Positions 34,298-44,876 of a stretch of 64,000 nucleotides of DNA are shown here, in pieces. Position 1 is the stretch's first letter. Every line of letters begins with the position of its first letter. Origin of the DNA: Apodospora peruviana. Its lineage: Eukaryota > Ascomycota > Sordariomycetes > Sordariales > Lasiosphaeriaceae. The notes beneath the pieces were generated by a model. The model saw nothing but the letters and a program-made list of their open reading frames with translations. It was not told where the DNA came from and made no database searches. The DNA lies in assembly GCA_033439685.1 (NCBI GenBank), contig JAUEDM010000009.1, forward strand, positions 1,116,001 to 1,180,000, given 5' to 3'. A program made the position numbers and the translations under genes.

Positions 34298-34962
34298 TCA
34301 TGGCAGCCTCTTACTGTTTGCACCTAGTTGCCAACTGAAAACAGCAAAGATTTCAGCCCCTTCGAACCCCGAAACTGGCATCTTCAGCTCGGCCATGCCC
34401 GGCCAGTCACCACCACCCTTGCCGCCGCGTTTCTCCGTGTCGGCCTTTGGTGTGTCGTTGGCAGCATTCTTGGACGCACTCTTGCGAACTGGCTTGACTT
34501 CTGAAAATGTGATCTCCAGAGATGGGCGGCAGCGTTGTAGTACGCACCGTACTGCTTCTGGGAAGCGCACCGCTGGTAGTTGCTTAGTGGCTTGGTGGGC
34601 TGCTCCTTGTGCTGGATTCCGTGCTCGGCCGGGTTACGGCAAATCCATTTCTTGACCAGGCCCTTGTGCTTGGCCTGGACAGGGCGGCCCCTCGGCGGTC
34701 CAGGTGCTGTCCCGGGTTGCCGGTCAAGCCGTGGACAAAGCAGATACTTATCAACTATGGCGTCGGGACAGTTGTGAAGTAGTTTGATGCTATACGGGAA
34801 TGATGGAGAGCCCCCGGGGGACGGTCCATAGTGTTCTCTCTTGGCGGGCGACAGCGGGTAGGGTCGTTTTCCGTGGGAAGACCGGAAGTCTGATGTGGCT
34901 TCGGCGACGGAAGAATCGCGTTTAGGATGGATCGCCTCATCGTCCAACGTATAGTTGATCAA
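34298..34962 (-). pseudogene. Chimeric pseudogene: NLR-type hydrolase fragment joined to DUF7896-like fragment
   Basis: Reading leftward, the first half contains IKLLHNCPDAIVD. The frame then breaks by 4 bases and continues as ICFVHGLTGNPG, breaks again and reads TWTAEGPPCPGQ. This is the start of the alpha/beta-hydrolase domain found at the N-terminus of many fungal NACHT/NB-ARC (NLR-like) proteins, where the signature is LHxxPDATVDICFVHGLTGN...TWT. Directly after it comes QAKHKGLVKKWICRNP...KQYGAYYNAAAHLWRSHF, which resembles the C-terminal zinc-finger-like region of DUF7896 proteins. Another shift follows before VRKSASKNAAND...GGDWPGMAELKM. At least three frame breaks mean it cannot encode either protein. 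The two pieces are normally in different genes, so this is likely a rearranged, decaying locus. Family assignments rest on remembered motifs. Confidence 0.7.
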
Positions 34963-35218
34963 CTAAAGAAGTACAGAATACTAAACATGTACAGTTAAGG
35001 AAAAGATTACTCGTCGCTTTATATTAGGTAGGTATCCACGCTGAACTGACTTGGGCTTCCGACTTTTCCATTTAACAAATCAACCAAACCCTTGATGATG
35101 ATGAAGAAGGTAGATATTATCGTGGCTGACCAGCCTAGATAACACTCATACGCTCCCTGCCAGACCAGAAGCACTCACTTCCTCTCTCTATCCACCTCCC
35201 TACAATGGTCATCAACAC

Positions 35219-37103
35219 TCAGCAGTCATGGCCTTCTCCCAATACGCCGCCGGCGACTTGACTACTCCCTAGCGCGGCAGGCACCAAAATCCCGGCCCCG
35301 GTGATACCGCCGTCGTGACAAGGCGCCAGCACAACCCTTACCGGCAGTTGTTGTCGAGGGCCAAACTCGAGACCCATAATCTCGTCAAGAAACCGCTGAG
35401 TATCAGCCAAGTAGTTCTGAAAGAACTGGATACAGCCGCCCGTATACCCGACCGCAAGTTCTTTGGTGGTAGTAGTCGCCTCTGTCTGATCAGTTGTTTT
35501 TGATGACGGTAACGGTGGTGGTATATCCCCAGCACATTTGAGGAGGGCGACCGTGGACGCAGCTATAATACCTGCCGCCCTGACCTCAATAGCGTGCGAG
35601 ATGCGGTAGAGCATATTTGCTTCTTCGTCAGTCCATTTGAACTGACCCACCGCTGACGGAAACTCCTTCTCCAGCTGCGCCAGTATCTCTCCTCTAGGGC
35701 TGCCCGGATAGAAATGGCTGATGAATGTCGTTGTGAGGCCGAACCGCTGTCGTAATTTCTCTGGTAGCGACGCTTGGGGTCTGGCCACGGAAAGGTAATC
35801 TATAAACATGAGCCTTGCCAGTTCGCCCAGGTACCGGCCGGCGGTCATGTACTCGAGCGGTTGAAAACCAGGCACCTCGCCGGCCCGGTCGAGATCCTTG
35901 TCCCAGCGAGTGATCAGGTTATGCCTGCGGAGGGGCGGCGCCGAGCCATTTATGCTCCACTCCGTGTTGACGGCGATCCTGACATCGTCTGCCGAAACGC
36001 CGGGCGTGACGCTAACACAACCCGGCCGTTTGACAGGCCCCAAACTGCTGAGCCGGAGCGGGATCGTGGCGTTGCAGCCTGTCCCAACGATGAGGCCCAT
36101 GACGGCCCTTTGGTGGCTCTTGGCGGGATACTGGTGGATGAAGGACACGAGGGTGGACACGGCATCGTTGGAAATCGCGGCGATCCGGATGGGCGGGAGA
36201 AGATTTGGGGTCCTGTGCTTCTCGTATCCCTTAAGTAACTGAACGCCGAGGTTCAGGTTGGAGGTGATGGCGAAGCCTTTGCCCATGAACATGAGCGTCG
36301 CCTCGGACAGCGACCGCTGCTCCATGGGAAAGCTGAAGGTGATGCCCATGGGCAGTTCGTCTGTGGGTTTGAGGGAAAACACCTCGCAGCCGTTGCGCAC
36401 GACCTCGGCAATGCGGCTGCCGATCCACTCGAACAGCATGTCCGAGTTCTCGTTCTTGAGATATTCCTGGATCGGCCATGATTGCTCTAGATGGCGGTTC
36501 ACTTGGCGTGTTTGTGTGGACTCTTCTTCTTCGTCGTCGTCGACGACAGTGTCTAAACCGTTGTGGATTGCTTCTGATAATGACTTTTCTTCTTTGCTGC
36601 TGGGGACGAGCTCAACAAAGCCGACACGTAGATTCGTTCCACCGCTAGATAATGGTCATGTTAACAAGATGGTGGTTCAAGAGAAACGATGGCAGCTGGC
36701 CTACTTACATATCTATGGCAAGGAAGCTGCATGGAAAGGAGGCATTGTAGGTAGTCAGCCAATCCGCTCTCTGTATAGCATAACACACCCTGAACACGAG
36801 CTACGTAGCTGCAGGCCCCTCTGTTTTGCTTCCAATCGCCTCCTCACGACGAACAAGCGGGCGAGGTCACACAGGAGAATGTTAGGGTCATAAAGTTCAT
36901 TGCACTTACCGGCCACCCTTGCGGCCCGCCCCGGCCCTCATGATGGATTCTGAGATCGGTGTGGGTAGGAACTGGTCCTCAGATTCCTTGCAGAGCTTCT
37001 CGAAGGTTGTTGCCATGTCTCGGGAGAGCTCGAGCACCAGCTTGGAGTCGATAGCCAACGGCTTCAAGAATTCATCTTCCACCGTCATTGTGCCAGAGCA
37101 CAT
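35219..37103 (-). CDS. Atypical hexokinase-like protein (HxkC/XprF-like)
   Basis: Three exons, 37103-36910, 36726-36709 and 36644-35219, give 545 residues. The middle exon is a microexon of exactly 18 nt, yet it supplies FLAID of the phosphate-binding motif FLAIDIGGTNLRVGF, so it must be spliced in. Hexokinase landmarks seen: MGKGF (sugar site), SNDAVSTL with the presumed catalytic base Asp231, GLIVGTGCNA, NTEWS in place of the usual NTEWG, and AGRYLGELAR. Several positions differ from glycolytic hexokinases, and an acidic DDDEEEE insert follows the first strand, as in regulatory hexokinase-like proteins of filamentous fungi that affect carbon-starvation responses and protease production. Enzyme activity is therefore uncertain. 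An alternative start, ATG 37088, would remove five residues. It diverges from the GILT-like gene. Confidence 0.85.
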
Positions 37104-38261
37104 TGTGGGCAGCGAGTGTTGTGACGGGCGTTTTTGCGAATGTTTTCCGGTTTGTCTGGATATGTTGTCGTGTTCTCATGTCCTCTAACTGATCCGACGA
37201 TGGGGAATAATCAAAGCGAGTGAGAGACGAAGAAGAGGGGATTGTCTGTTGCTGGAACGAATGTGAAAAGAAGGGAAGGTAGCCGGATGAAATGAAATCA
37301 CAACAATTATGTACTATAGCATAAGATGAGAGATGAGATGGTAGACCACATTGCCGTGCGTCGGATGGCTGATCATCATGTTAATGTTGTCTTGAGCGGA
37401 TGTCACGTATCTTCCATAAGATCCCATTCAGGCAGTCAGCATTCCTGGATCCATGCCTTCACCTCTGCCCGACAGGGCAGCAACCTCACCCCCTTCAAAT
37501 CTCGACGGGGAGCCAGTCAGGACAGGACATGAATGCTGTATGGAGGCGGATTGCGTGGGCGTCCAGGTGGTGTTGCGGGGTTTGTTCAGGGGAGGCAACT
37601 GCCAGCCGATCGGCACCGAGTGCGGCCCCTGTGCCCCAAGGTTGGCCCCTGTGCCGTCCGTGCCCGGTGTGCATTGCAGCAGCTCTCTGCCTTATTCGGA
37701 ATAGCTGGGAAGACTTCTAGAACACCTTACAAAGATTACGCAATACCTTCTTCTCATGATGATACGTATTCTATTCAAGACAAGGTAAACGACAGTCTCG
37801 GCAGTGGAAAGTAGGGGGAAAAGGTCAGGAACTGCCTCATTGGTGAAATATCTTCCTAGCGAATGGTTGCAGAACAGATATTGGCTTTTGAGAAACCTCT
37901 TCCCGCGCGAGTAAAAGACCGCCGTTGTAAGTGTATTTCCGTACAGTAATGTAGCGGTCTCGCCCCGCAAAAACCCCGTGGACGACGTCGCGCCATCGGC
38001 CATCCGAATGAAATTACGGGATAATTGATTGTTTCCTCCAGCCCATGTGCCACCACTCCCGTTCCAACTAGAACATTCGCTTTTATTACAACACTTCTTT
38101 TCCCCTACAGCAACATAATTCGCCCACTGCATCAAGCTTACGAAGCCGCCGTCCGGGAATAAAAGCTTTTAATACAACATTAAAACAACAGACTCAAAGT
38201 GTAGCACTTTGCGACGAAAACGCGCCGCCCTACCCATCCATTCGATCTTATTACATCCGCG
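37104..38261. promoter_or_regulatory. Divergent promoter region, hexokinase-like / GILT-like
   Basis: 1.16 kb between opposite start codons. No coding signal. The middle (37420-37700) is GC-richer than the flanks. Confidence 0.5.
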
Positions 38262-39331
38262 ATGGATGAGAAACGAGCTTTCGAGCAGCTGCCCATCACC
38301 CAGGGCAGCGACAGTGGCAGCAGACAACCTGCCGACGACAGCAACCGACGCCACCATCATTCCCGACGACCTCTGCACTTCCTCACGATTGCTACCCTCA
38401 TCCTTAGCCTTTGGGCGTTCTACCGCGCGACGACGAGCAGCAGCAGGCGATGGCAAGAACGGCCACTTATCTGGGGGAAACCGTACCCAAGCCACCTGAA
38501 GGGGGTGGCGACAACACCAAATATCAAGCTCGACGAGAACACGCTGGTCCCGTTTGAAGCACATATAATGAGCAAGTGTCCGGATGCCAAGGTGTGTTTA
38601 GGTTACGGAAAAGAAAGAAAGCTGCGGTAACCGATATTGGGCTCCGGGTTCTGACTTCGGTTCGTATTATAGGACTGTCTCGAGCTGATGGTCCTGCCGG
38701 CCATGCAGCGCGTCCATGACAAGGTGAACTTCACCCTGTCGTACATTGGACGGTAAGCCGTTACCCCTTAATCCATCAGATGGCCCCATTCACGCTGAGC
38801 TGACACGCCTGTTCATCCATCCAGCCCAACCGCAAACGACGGCGTTGCCTGCAAACATGGACCAGAAGAGTGTAAGTGTGGCTGATATCCCCAAAAGCTT
38901 CGTCATACCAACTACCCATCCTAACAACTTTGATTTCTTTCTTGTCAGGCCTCGGGAATATCATCGAGCTCTGCGCCCAGAAGCTGTATCCCGACCCCAA
39001 GACCTACCTCGGCTTCACCATGTGCATGACGAAGCAGTACTCCCATATCCCGCAGCGGAGTCTGGTGGAGGACTGCGCTCTGGAGCATGCACTGGACTTC
39101 AACGAGCTCAACAACTGCGCCACCGAGGACGACGGTGCGGTCGGCATGGGTATGCTTAGGACCAGCGTGCGGAGGAGCTCCGACGCGGGCGTGAGCACGA
39201 GCTGCACGGTCAGAGTCGACGAAAAGATTTACTGCGTTCGCGACGACGGGGAGTGGGTGGACTGCCCGTCCGGCGCCAAAGTCGATGACCTGGTGACTAC
39301 GGTGGAGGAGCTGTACCACCGTTCCTCTTGA
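38262..39331 (+). CDS. GILT-like thiol reductase family protein
   Basis: Member of the gamma-interferon-inducible lysosomal thiol reductase (GILT) family; in animals these reduce disulfides in acidic compartments. Four exons (38262-38591, 38673-38752, 38824-38870, 38949-39331) give 279 residues. A signal anchor lies at about 38-54 (LHFLTIATLILSLWAF) after a His/Arg-rich N-terminus, suggesting a type II membrane protein with a luminal domain. The thioredoxin-like start is SKCPDAKDC (Cys106, Cys112): C-x5-C instead of the usual CxxC, because the expected second cysteine position is occupied by Ala109. Typical GILT features follow: KVNFTLSYIG and CKHGPEECLGN, which matches the family's CQHGxxEC motif. 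The last 35 bases of this reading frame overlap the convergent dcpS reading frame. The altered active site leaves reductase activity open. Confidence 0.88.
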
Positions 39332-40349
39332 GGGGCTCAAAGACGTCCACCCACAAATCACTAGCCTCGCCAAGCGTATAACATACTGTAATCGCATCCA
39401 TTCCGGTTTCGTCGTCCCCTTGCATGACCGCGAGCTGCTCGATGATGCTTTCGAGTCCGGTGGCTTTGCCCGTCGCCTGCGTCGCACCCGCCTCGAGCGC
39501 CACATGCACGATGTGGATGTGGAAGTGGTGGTACGTGGGCTGGTAGTGCACGTACAGCTTGAGCTGGTCCTGCTCGATGGTCGGGTAGACTTTTGTGGTG
39601 GCCTCGAGGAACTTAGTTTTCATGTGGCGCAACCAGGTGACGTGCTTCTTGCGCAAGTCGCGTAGGCTCCAGATGTCGCGCCGCTCGACCAACCCCAGCA
39701 AATGGAGGGCGTCGAGGGTCTTGCGGTCCCAGTTGAGGTCCGGCAGCAGCAGGAAGCCTTCGTCGTTCGTATCCTGGCCAAAGGGTGTTCTGTAAATAAC
39801 GTCCTCGACTTCCTTGCGGCCCTCGATGATGTTGTACACCCAGTTGAGGCGCCCGGACTCGCGCTGCGCTTGCATGTAGGGGCGCACGTGGTCGCGGTAG
39901 ATGGCAGGGGTCTCGGTGACGAGTCGCACGTTTTGCCTGCTGTACTTTTTGATGTGATTTTCCGTGCACGGGTAGATCAGGTTGATTTTGAGGTCAGCAA
40001 AGTCATCGCTGGACGGGTGGTTGATGGCGCCGCTGTTGGCCAGGTACCAGTGGTAGATGTCGTTTGCGCCGAGGTTTTTCAGGGTGCGGAGGCTGCTGGG
40101 CGCCAGGGTGAAGTAGTCATCGGAGCTGGGGAAGGGGGCGCGCTCGAGGATCAGTAGAGCGGGTTGTGAGTCGATTGAACCGTATAGTGATGTCCGCCGG
40201 CCGGCTTGGTCTAAAAAGGGAGGGAAGTTATGTGTTGGTGATTGTGGTACTGCGGTCTGATTTCGATAGTATTACGTACCTTGGTTGAGGAGACGTTCAA
40301 ATTTGAACTTGGGCACCAGTGCCTCTGCATTAGCCTTGACTTCTGACAT
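39297..40349 (-). CDS. dcs1: Scavenger mRNA-decapping enzyme DcpS
   Basis: Hydrolyses the cap dinucleotide left after 3'-to-5' mRNA decay. Two exons, 40349-40280 and 40210-39297, with a 69-nt intron (GTACGT donor, TAG acceptor), give 327 residues, the usual length. The first exon holds the start of the N-terminal domain (ALVPKFKFERLLNQ), the second the rest of the domain-swapped dimerisation part. The HIT motif HHFHIHIVHV lies at residues 251-260, the central His254 being the expected nucleophile. Preceding motifs such as PDLNWD and IVYENP-like hinge sequences (here LINLIYPCTENHIKKY) fit the family. The stop codon at 39297-39299 lies inside the coding end of the GILT-like gene on the other strand. 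Confidence 0.94.
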
Positions 40350-42129
40350 TGTGTTTTATTTTGTGGTGGTGAACGAGGACGCAAGACTGGACGACGTGGC
40401 TGTCTGTGTCTTTCGAACAAATCAACTTGGAACTGCTGTGCCAAAGCCATCGAAGCTGAAGAAACCCCCACCAGGAGTTTTACCCCGCATTCGCCGGTCC
40501 GGTCCGAGGTCCGGCCCGCCTCCGCTAGTTTAGGGTTCCGGACCCCGGAGATAGGGGGCATCCATGCCCCGGCTGTTAACATCAGATCGATGGATTATGT
40601 ACTCAAAACAGACGTCCCCAGCACAGCTTGATGTCCCCAGCACAGCTTGATGACTTTTGACAAATTGCCGTCAGAAATTAATACGTGAAATGGAGCCGGG
40701 TTAGCATATCAGCAGAGGCAGATCCCGTCCGTAGGGCTGACTGCCTACTTTACTCCTTGGTGATACGCCATCACCTACATGACTAGCTGACTTGGAATAT
40801 ACAAATCATACCCCCGCTAGAAAAACTCACCAAGTGGCTGGCCTGTACTATAGAGGTCGAGCTCGCAACTAGGTACCCAATGCGAACTGTGGACTTGGTT
40901 ATGCCCGGCCCGGGACGGTCGATGATATAATTCTCTGCTGGGGAATGGCCCAGTTGCCTGTTTCCTGTATCTTCTGCCGACTTATACAGTAGTAGCTACC
41001 TTAGGTACTGACAATACACCACTTCTGAACCTCGACTAGTAGCGCAGGAGCTGAGAAGCCAAACCCTCCTAGGAAGAACGCAGCTACATGTGTGTCTGTG
41101 TGTATCAGGACGCTTAACTCCTCATAACAAACAGTCAAACCGGAACTCTGCTGATGTGCGGACCACCGGAAGAAGCCCGATCCGGGTTCGGGTCCCTGTC
41201 CCGGGTCCGGTCCTGGAGGCGGCAGTTCTAATGTCCCCCAAAGCTAACATTATAGTCGTGTTCATCCCCGAGGAGAGGAGCGTCCTGTCATCCTGAGGAG
41301 ATCATGGAGCCGATCAGGTCGTTGATAAGAACGGCGGCAGCTTCAGAAACGGTAGAACGCCATCCAGTAGCGTAGGAGGAGGGAACAAACACGACAACCA
41401 GCACATGCTGTGCTCTTTATGAAGAGATTAAATAAAATATCATCCTCCTTAATCAGGTACCCAACCCTGCTACCATAGCTAAGGTGCTAAGGTAGCTCGG
41501 TGGTACCCGTACATGTTCCGCCTTAGAATGTCCAACTTGAAGACAAAAAAACTTCAAAATAGCAAACAAAATGACAACCGTTCTTCCGCTCGCTCTGCTT
41601 TGCTTTTGTCTGTTTATCTGAGGCCTATTCCATCCATTCATGTGTTAGATGACCATGGCATTAAAATAACAATAGAAAGGAAGATAAAAAGATATCCAAG
41701 ATAAAATAACCCGCTTGCTGCATGATTGGCTCAAAAATGGAAAGAAAGTATATAATTATATAAAAGTCCCTCGAGAGATTACCGTTGGGCCCACTTGGCT
41801 TTATCATCATCCCGAGATAAGCCGGTTTCCCACACGATGACTTTGGTGTGCAGTTCCAGAGCCACCTTTACTCTGGGGAATAAGGTAGCTTAGACGACAA
41901 TTTAACCCCCCGTCCTCTTCACGCTCGGCACGGCTCTGTCGGCACGGCCTCAACTGCTGCTGCTGCCAGGTTTGAGGTCTGGACTTTGCAGCTCAGTTGT
42001 TCAATCAGTCGGCTGGCATATCGTTCCCGGGAAGGGAGCCGTTGTCGGGGACGTGTAGCCAATGCGATGGTTTTGGGGTTTTCGTGCCCAAAACCGAATA
42101 TTCCAACTCGGTGGATGTGAGGAACGCCA
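40350..42129. other. Intergenic, no gene seen
   Basis: 1.8 kb with GC-rich stretches (40490-40560 and 41160-41225) containing GGTCC/GGGTCC words, and a perfect 19-bp direct repeat (listed). TAGGTA/TACC words recur. No coding frame convinces. Confidence 0.55.
40614..40651. repeat. Tandem direct repeat, 19 bp x 2
   Basis: GTCCCCAGCACAGCTTGAT occurs twice head to tail without mismatch, at 40614-40632 and 40633-40651. It lies ~270 bases before the dcpS start, in its presumed promoter. Confidence 0.85.
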
Positions 42130-43611
42130 TCACCTCATCAGCCGAGTGTTCTTATAAGCGAGTCTCGGCAGCGCGAGGTCATCCATGTCGCTGTCCCCAT
42201 CATCGTCGTCCACCTCCAACTTATTCGCCGCTGCTGCCACGCCATTAGCAACACCGCCAGCAGTTTCTAGCTTTGTCGCTGCCGTCCCAGTTGCCGATGC
42301 CGGCTTCCCTGCCGTGATCTTGCGCATACTCTGTGGCCGATAGCTACGTCCCCGAAGCGACTCGTCAGCCGATTTTAGTCCTTCGGGGTCCTCTTTTTTC
42401 ACCCGCTCCATTTCCTTGTCGGCGAGCTCCTTGGTTTCGCCCATACGCCGCTGGATATTGGCCACCTCCTCGGCGCAGTCACCGTCCCGCAAGAACTGGT
42501 GCGCCGCGTGCTCGCACATACTCTGTACGTATTCGAGGCCCTTGTCGAGCTCGTCGTACACGTCGGGCGGGTCAGTCGACCCCATGGCCACACCCCCAGG
42601 GCCGCCACGGTAAGAGCCCCGTGCGCCTGCCCGCGGGTACAAGCCCGGGCCGGTGGCCCCTCGGGACATAAGCAGGTTTTGCGTCCTGGCCATGGTAGGT
42701 TGCATGCCGCGCGTGCTGACGAAGCGCAGCGCGGGGATTTCGTCATCGTTGTCACCCGTAGCAGCCTCGAGCGGCGCGTTGTCGGCGGCGAGCGGACCTG
42801 GCGACGGTGATGCCGTTGCTGCCTGTGTGGGTTCTGAACGAGTAGTTGTCGTCCTCGTCGCAACTGCAGGGCGGCCAACCTGAGCGAGGAGGGCCGCGTT
42901 AGCGTCCGGAAGACTGCTGTGTTTGGCCCCCGGAGGAGGGGCATCCTCGTTGGCGTCATCATCGCTATCGTCTGGCATCTCGAGCTCCGCCAGCCGCTTG
43001 ATCTGTGCTACTTTGGCGGCCATTTTGGCTTTGCGCATCATGTTGCGGCTGGCGCTGACGAACTTGACCAGCTCTTCAAAGAAGCTCTGCACATAACTGT
43101 CGTAGTACACGATAATCATGCTGCGAGTGCGGTACTTGGGCGCCTGGCCCTCGGCGCTCATAACTGAATCTGTCCGCTGTCGTTTTCGTAACGTTGCTCG
43201 CGCCCGGGCTTGTCCGGCCGCGCGTACCTGGTTTGTCTGTCTCTGGATTGCCGAAGGCGATTGAGAATCGGATGGGCTAGAAGGCGCTCCATGTTTCTGT
43301 TGCCGTCCTTCTGGTTGTTCGATCTGTGTCTGTATGGCGGGTACCAAGGTGACAGCGGTACTGTCGAGCAGCGCTTCGGGTAGTGGTGTTGTTTCTCGAG
43401 GATGGGCTGCGGGCTCGTCGCGCGGTTTTAGCGACTCTGTTGACCCCTTGTTCCGAACGGGCTTTGTAGACGGCGGAGAGTTCCCCGACGCCGCTTGGGT
43501 TTCCGTCCACTGAGCGAGCTCGAGTTGGCGTTGTTCGATTTTGCCGTTGAGCTCGTCCAATTTCTGGAGCCAGTCGGGGATGTTGTTGACGAGATTCGTG
43601 AGTGCCTCCAT
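42130..43611 (-). CDS. Uncharacterised acidic protein with N-terminal coiled coil
   Basis: Single exon of 493 residues. The first ~35 residues (WLQKLDELNGKIEQRQLELA) look like a coiled coil. Pro/Ser/Thr-rich linkers surround a central folded-looking part, RSMIIVYYDSYVQSFFEELV, then a basic helix MMRKAKMAAKVAQIKRLAEL. A second helical block lies in the C-terminal third (YDELDKGLEYVQSMCEHAAH), followed by an acidic, Ala-rich tail DDDDGDSDMDDLALPRL. No membrane segment and no enzyme motif. The composition suggests a nuclear or chromatin-linked protein, possibly a scaffold, but I have no family match. The start is the first ATG of the frame, preceded by leader-like sequence. Confidence 0.78.
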   Translation of the reverse strand: MEALTNLVNNIPDWLQKLDELNGKIEQRQLELAQWTETQAASGNSPPSTKPVRNKGSTESLKPRDEPAAHPRETTPLPEALLDSTAVTLVPAIQTQIEQPEGRQQKHGAPSSPSDSQSPSAIQRQTNQVRAAGQARARATLRKRQRTDSVMSAEGQAPKYRTRSMIIVYYDSYVQSFFEELVKFVSASRNMMRKAKMAAKVAQIKRLAELEMPDDSDDDANEDAPPPGAKHSSLPDANAALLAQVGRPAVATRTTTTRSEPTQAATASPSPGPLAADNAPLEAATGDNDDEIPALRFVSTRGMQPTMARTQNLLMSRGATGPGLYPRAGARGSYRGGPGGVAMGSTDPPDVYDELDKGLEYVQSMCEHAAHQFLRDGDCAEEVANIQRRMGETKELADKEMERVKKEDPEGLKSADESLRGRSYRPQSMRKITAGKPASATGTAATKLETAGGVANGVAAAANKLEVDDDDGDSDMDDLALPRLAYKNTRLMR

Positions 43612-44862
43612 GGCGAGATCCTCCTCCTCTTCGCCGAGTCCGGCTTTCCGTGTTGAAGCCGTTTTGGGGAGTGATGGGGTGCGTCGCTAGGCTGACTCCC
43701 GGTCGGACCTAACACGACGACTTGAGGCGCTCCAGGCAGGGAGGACAAACAACAACAGAATAGCAACAAAAAACAACGACCTTGGGCGACGCGTGTGACA
43801 GAATAACAAATGAGGGGTTTGGACTCGTCGTGATGTGTGTGATGTACAGCTTTCGGATAGGGCGGAAGGAAGGACGAGTCGGGAGTTGTTGGGGGTATCT
43901 CAATTCTCAGTCACTGACGCATGGCGAACAAACGTAACAGCAATTCGCAACGATCGGAGTGGGTGGATAGAGCGTCGAGCATCACAGTTCGTAGCAGGTC
44001 TTGGTCGATCACACTCACTTCACATTCGAAGTTGATGCCGAGGTAGAGGTAGCATGGGCCGACGAGATCAGTGGTGTTTTGTTTGTCCAAAAGGTGGGCA
44101 ATAAGAATGGCGACGTGGAAAGGATGTACAGATTAGTATTCGGGGAAACAATGCCGCATCCAAACTATTCTGGCAATTACAGCCCAAGGTGGCGGCGTGG
44201 CTGCGCGGTGCGTGGGAGGGCAGCTGGAGGGCAAGGTGGGATTGAGGTTCGAAAGTGCCTAGTGTGCATACGGGAACGGCGGTGGGCCAAGGAAACTTAG
44301 CGCAAGGGTAGCGGGTTTGATCCGCGACAAGGGACAGACAGGCAAACGGTCAGTCGTGCACTTCACCCAAAGTCCCAAACCGTCCACCCCACGAAAAAAA
44401 GAAGAAAAACGACCTTAGAGCTCCAAAATCACATATTCCACCTACTAGACTCTAGAATGCAATTGGCAAAAGAATGGTAGATCCAGACAAAGAGGGGCAG
44501 CAGGTGATGGATCGGCCGACCGAATCTCGGGACTACTTTGCAGACACCACCGAGCTTGTTCGAGTCCCAAATTAAAATAAAGGCCAGGTCAGGTATGCAG
44601 CTATTTCGTTAGATGTAAGGTGAGGAACTGATGAGGGAGAGAGGTCCCTCGGCTCCCGTCGGTGGGGTCGGACGGAAGACAATGGAAACATCAAGACGAG
44701 TTGGGCGAAGACAGACTGCATTCTCACTCAAGTGTGTCTGAGTTGAGAGAGGGAGCTGAGGGGAGGACACTGCATATCGCGCTTGCCAATTGTCCGTTTT
44801 CCTTTGCGCTGCTCTCTCCGCTTCTCCCCGCACCCGTTGCGATTGCGAGGTTGTTCTGCTGC

Positions 44863-44876
44863 GTGTGTGTGTGTGT
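44863..44876. repeat. (GT)7 microsatellite
   Basis: Fourteen alternating G/T bases interrupted afterwards by GC. Intergenic. Confidence 0.75.

Noticed and set aside
44530..44575. B-box-like word TTGTTCGAGTCCC
   Set aside because: No A-box or cloverleaf upstream.
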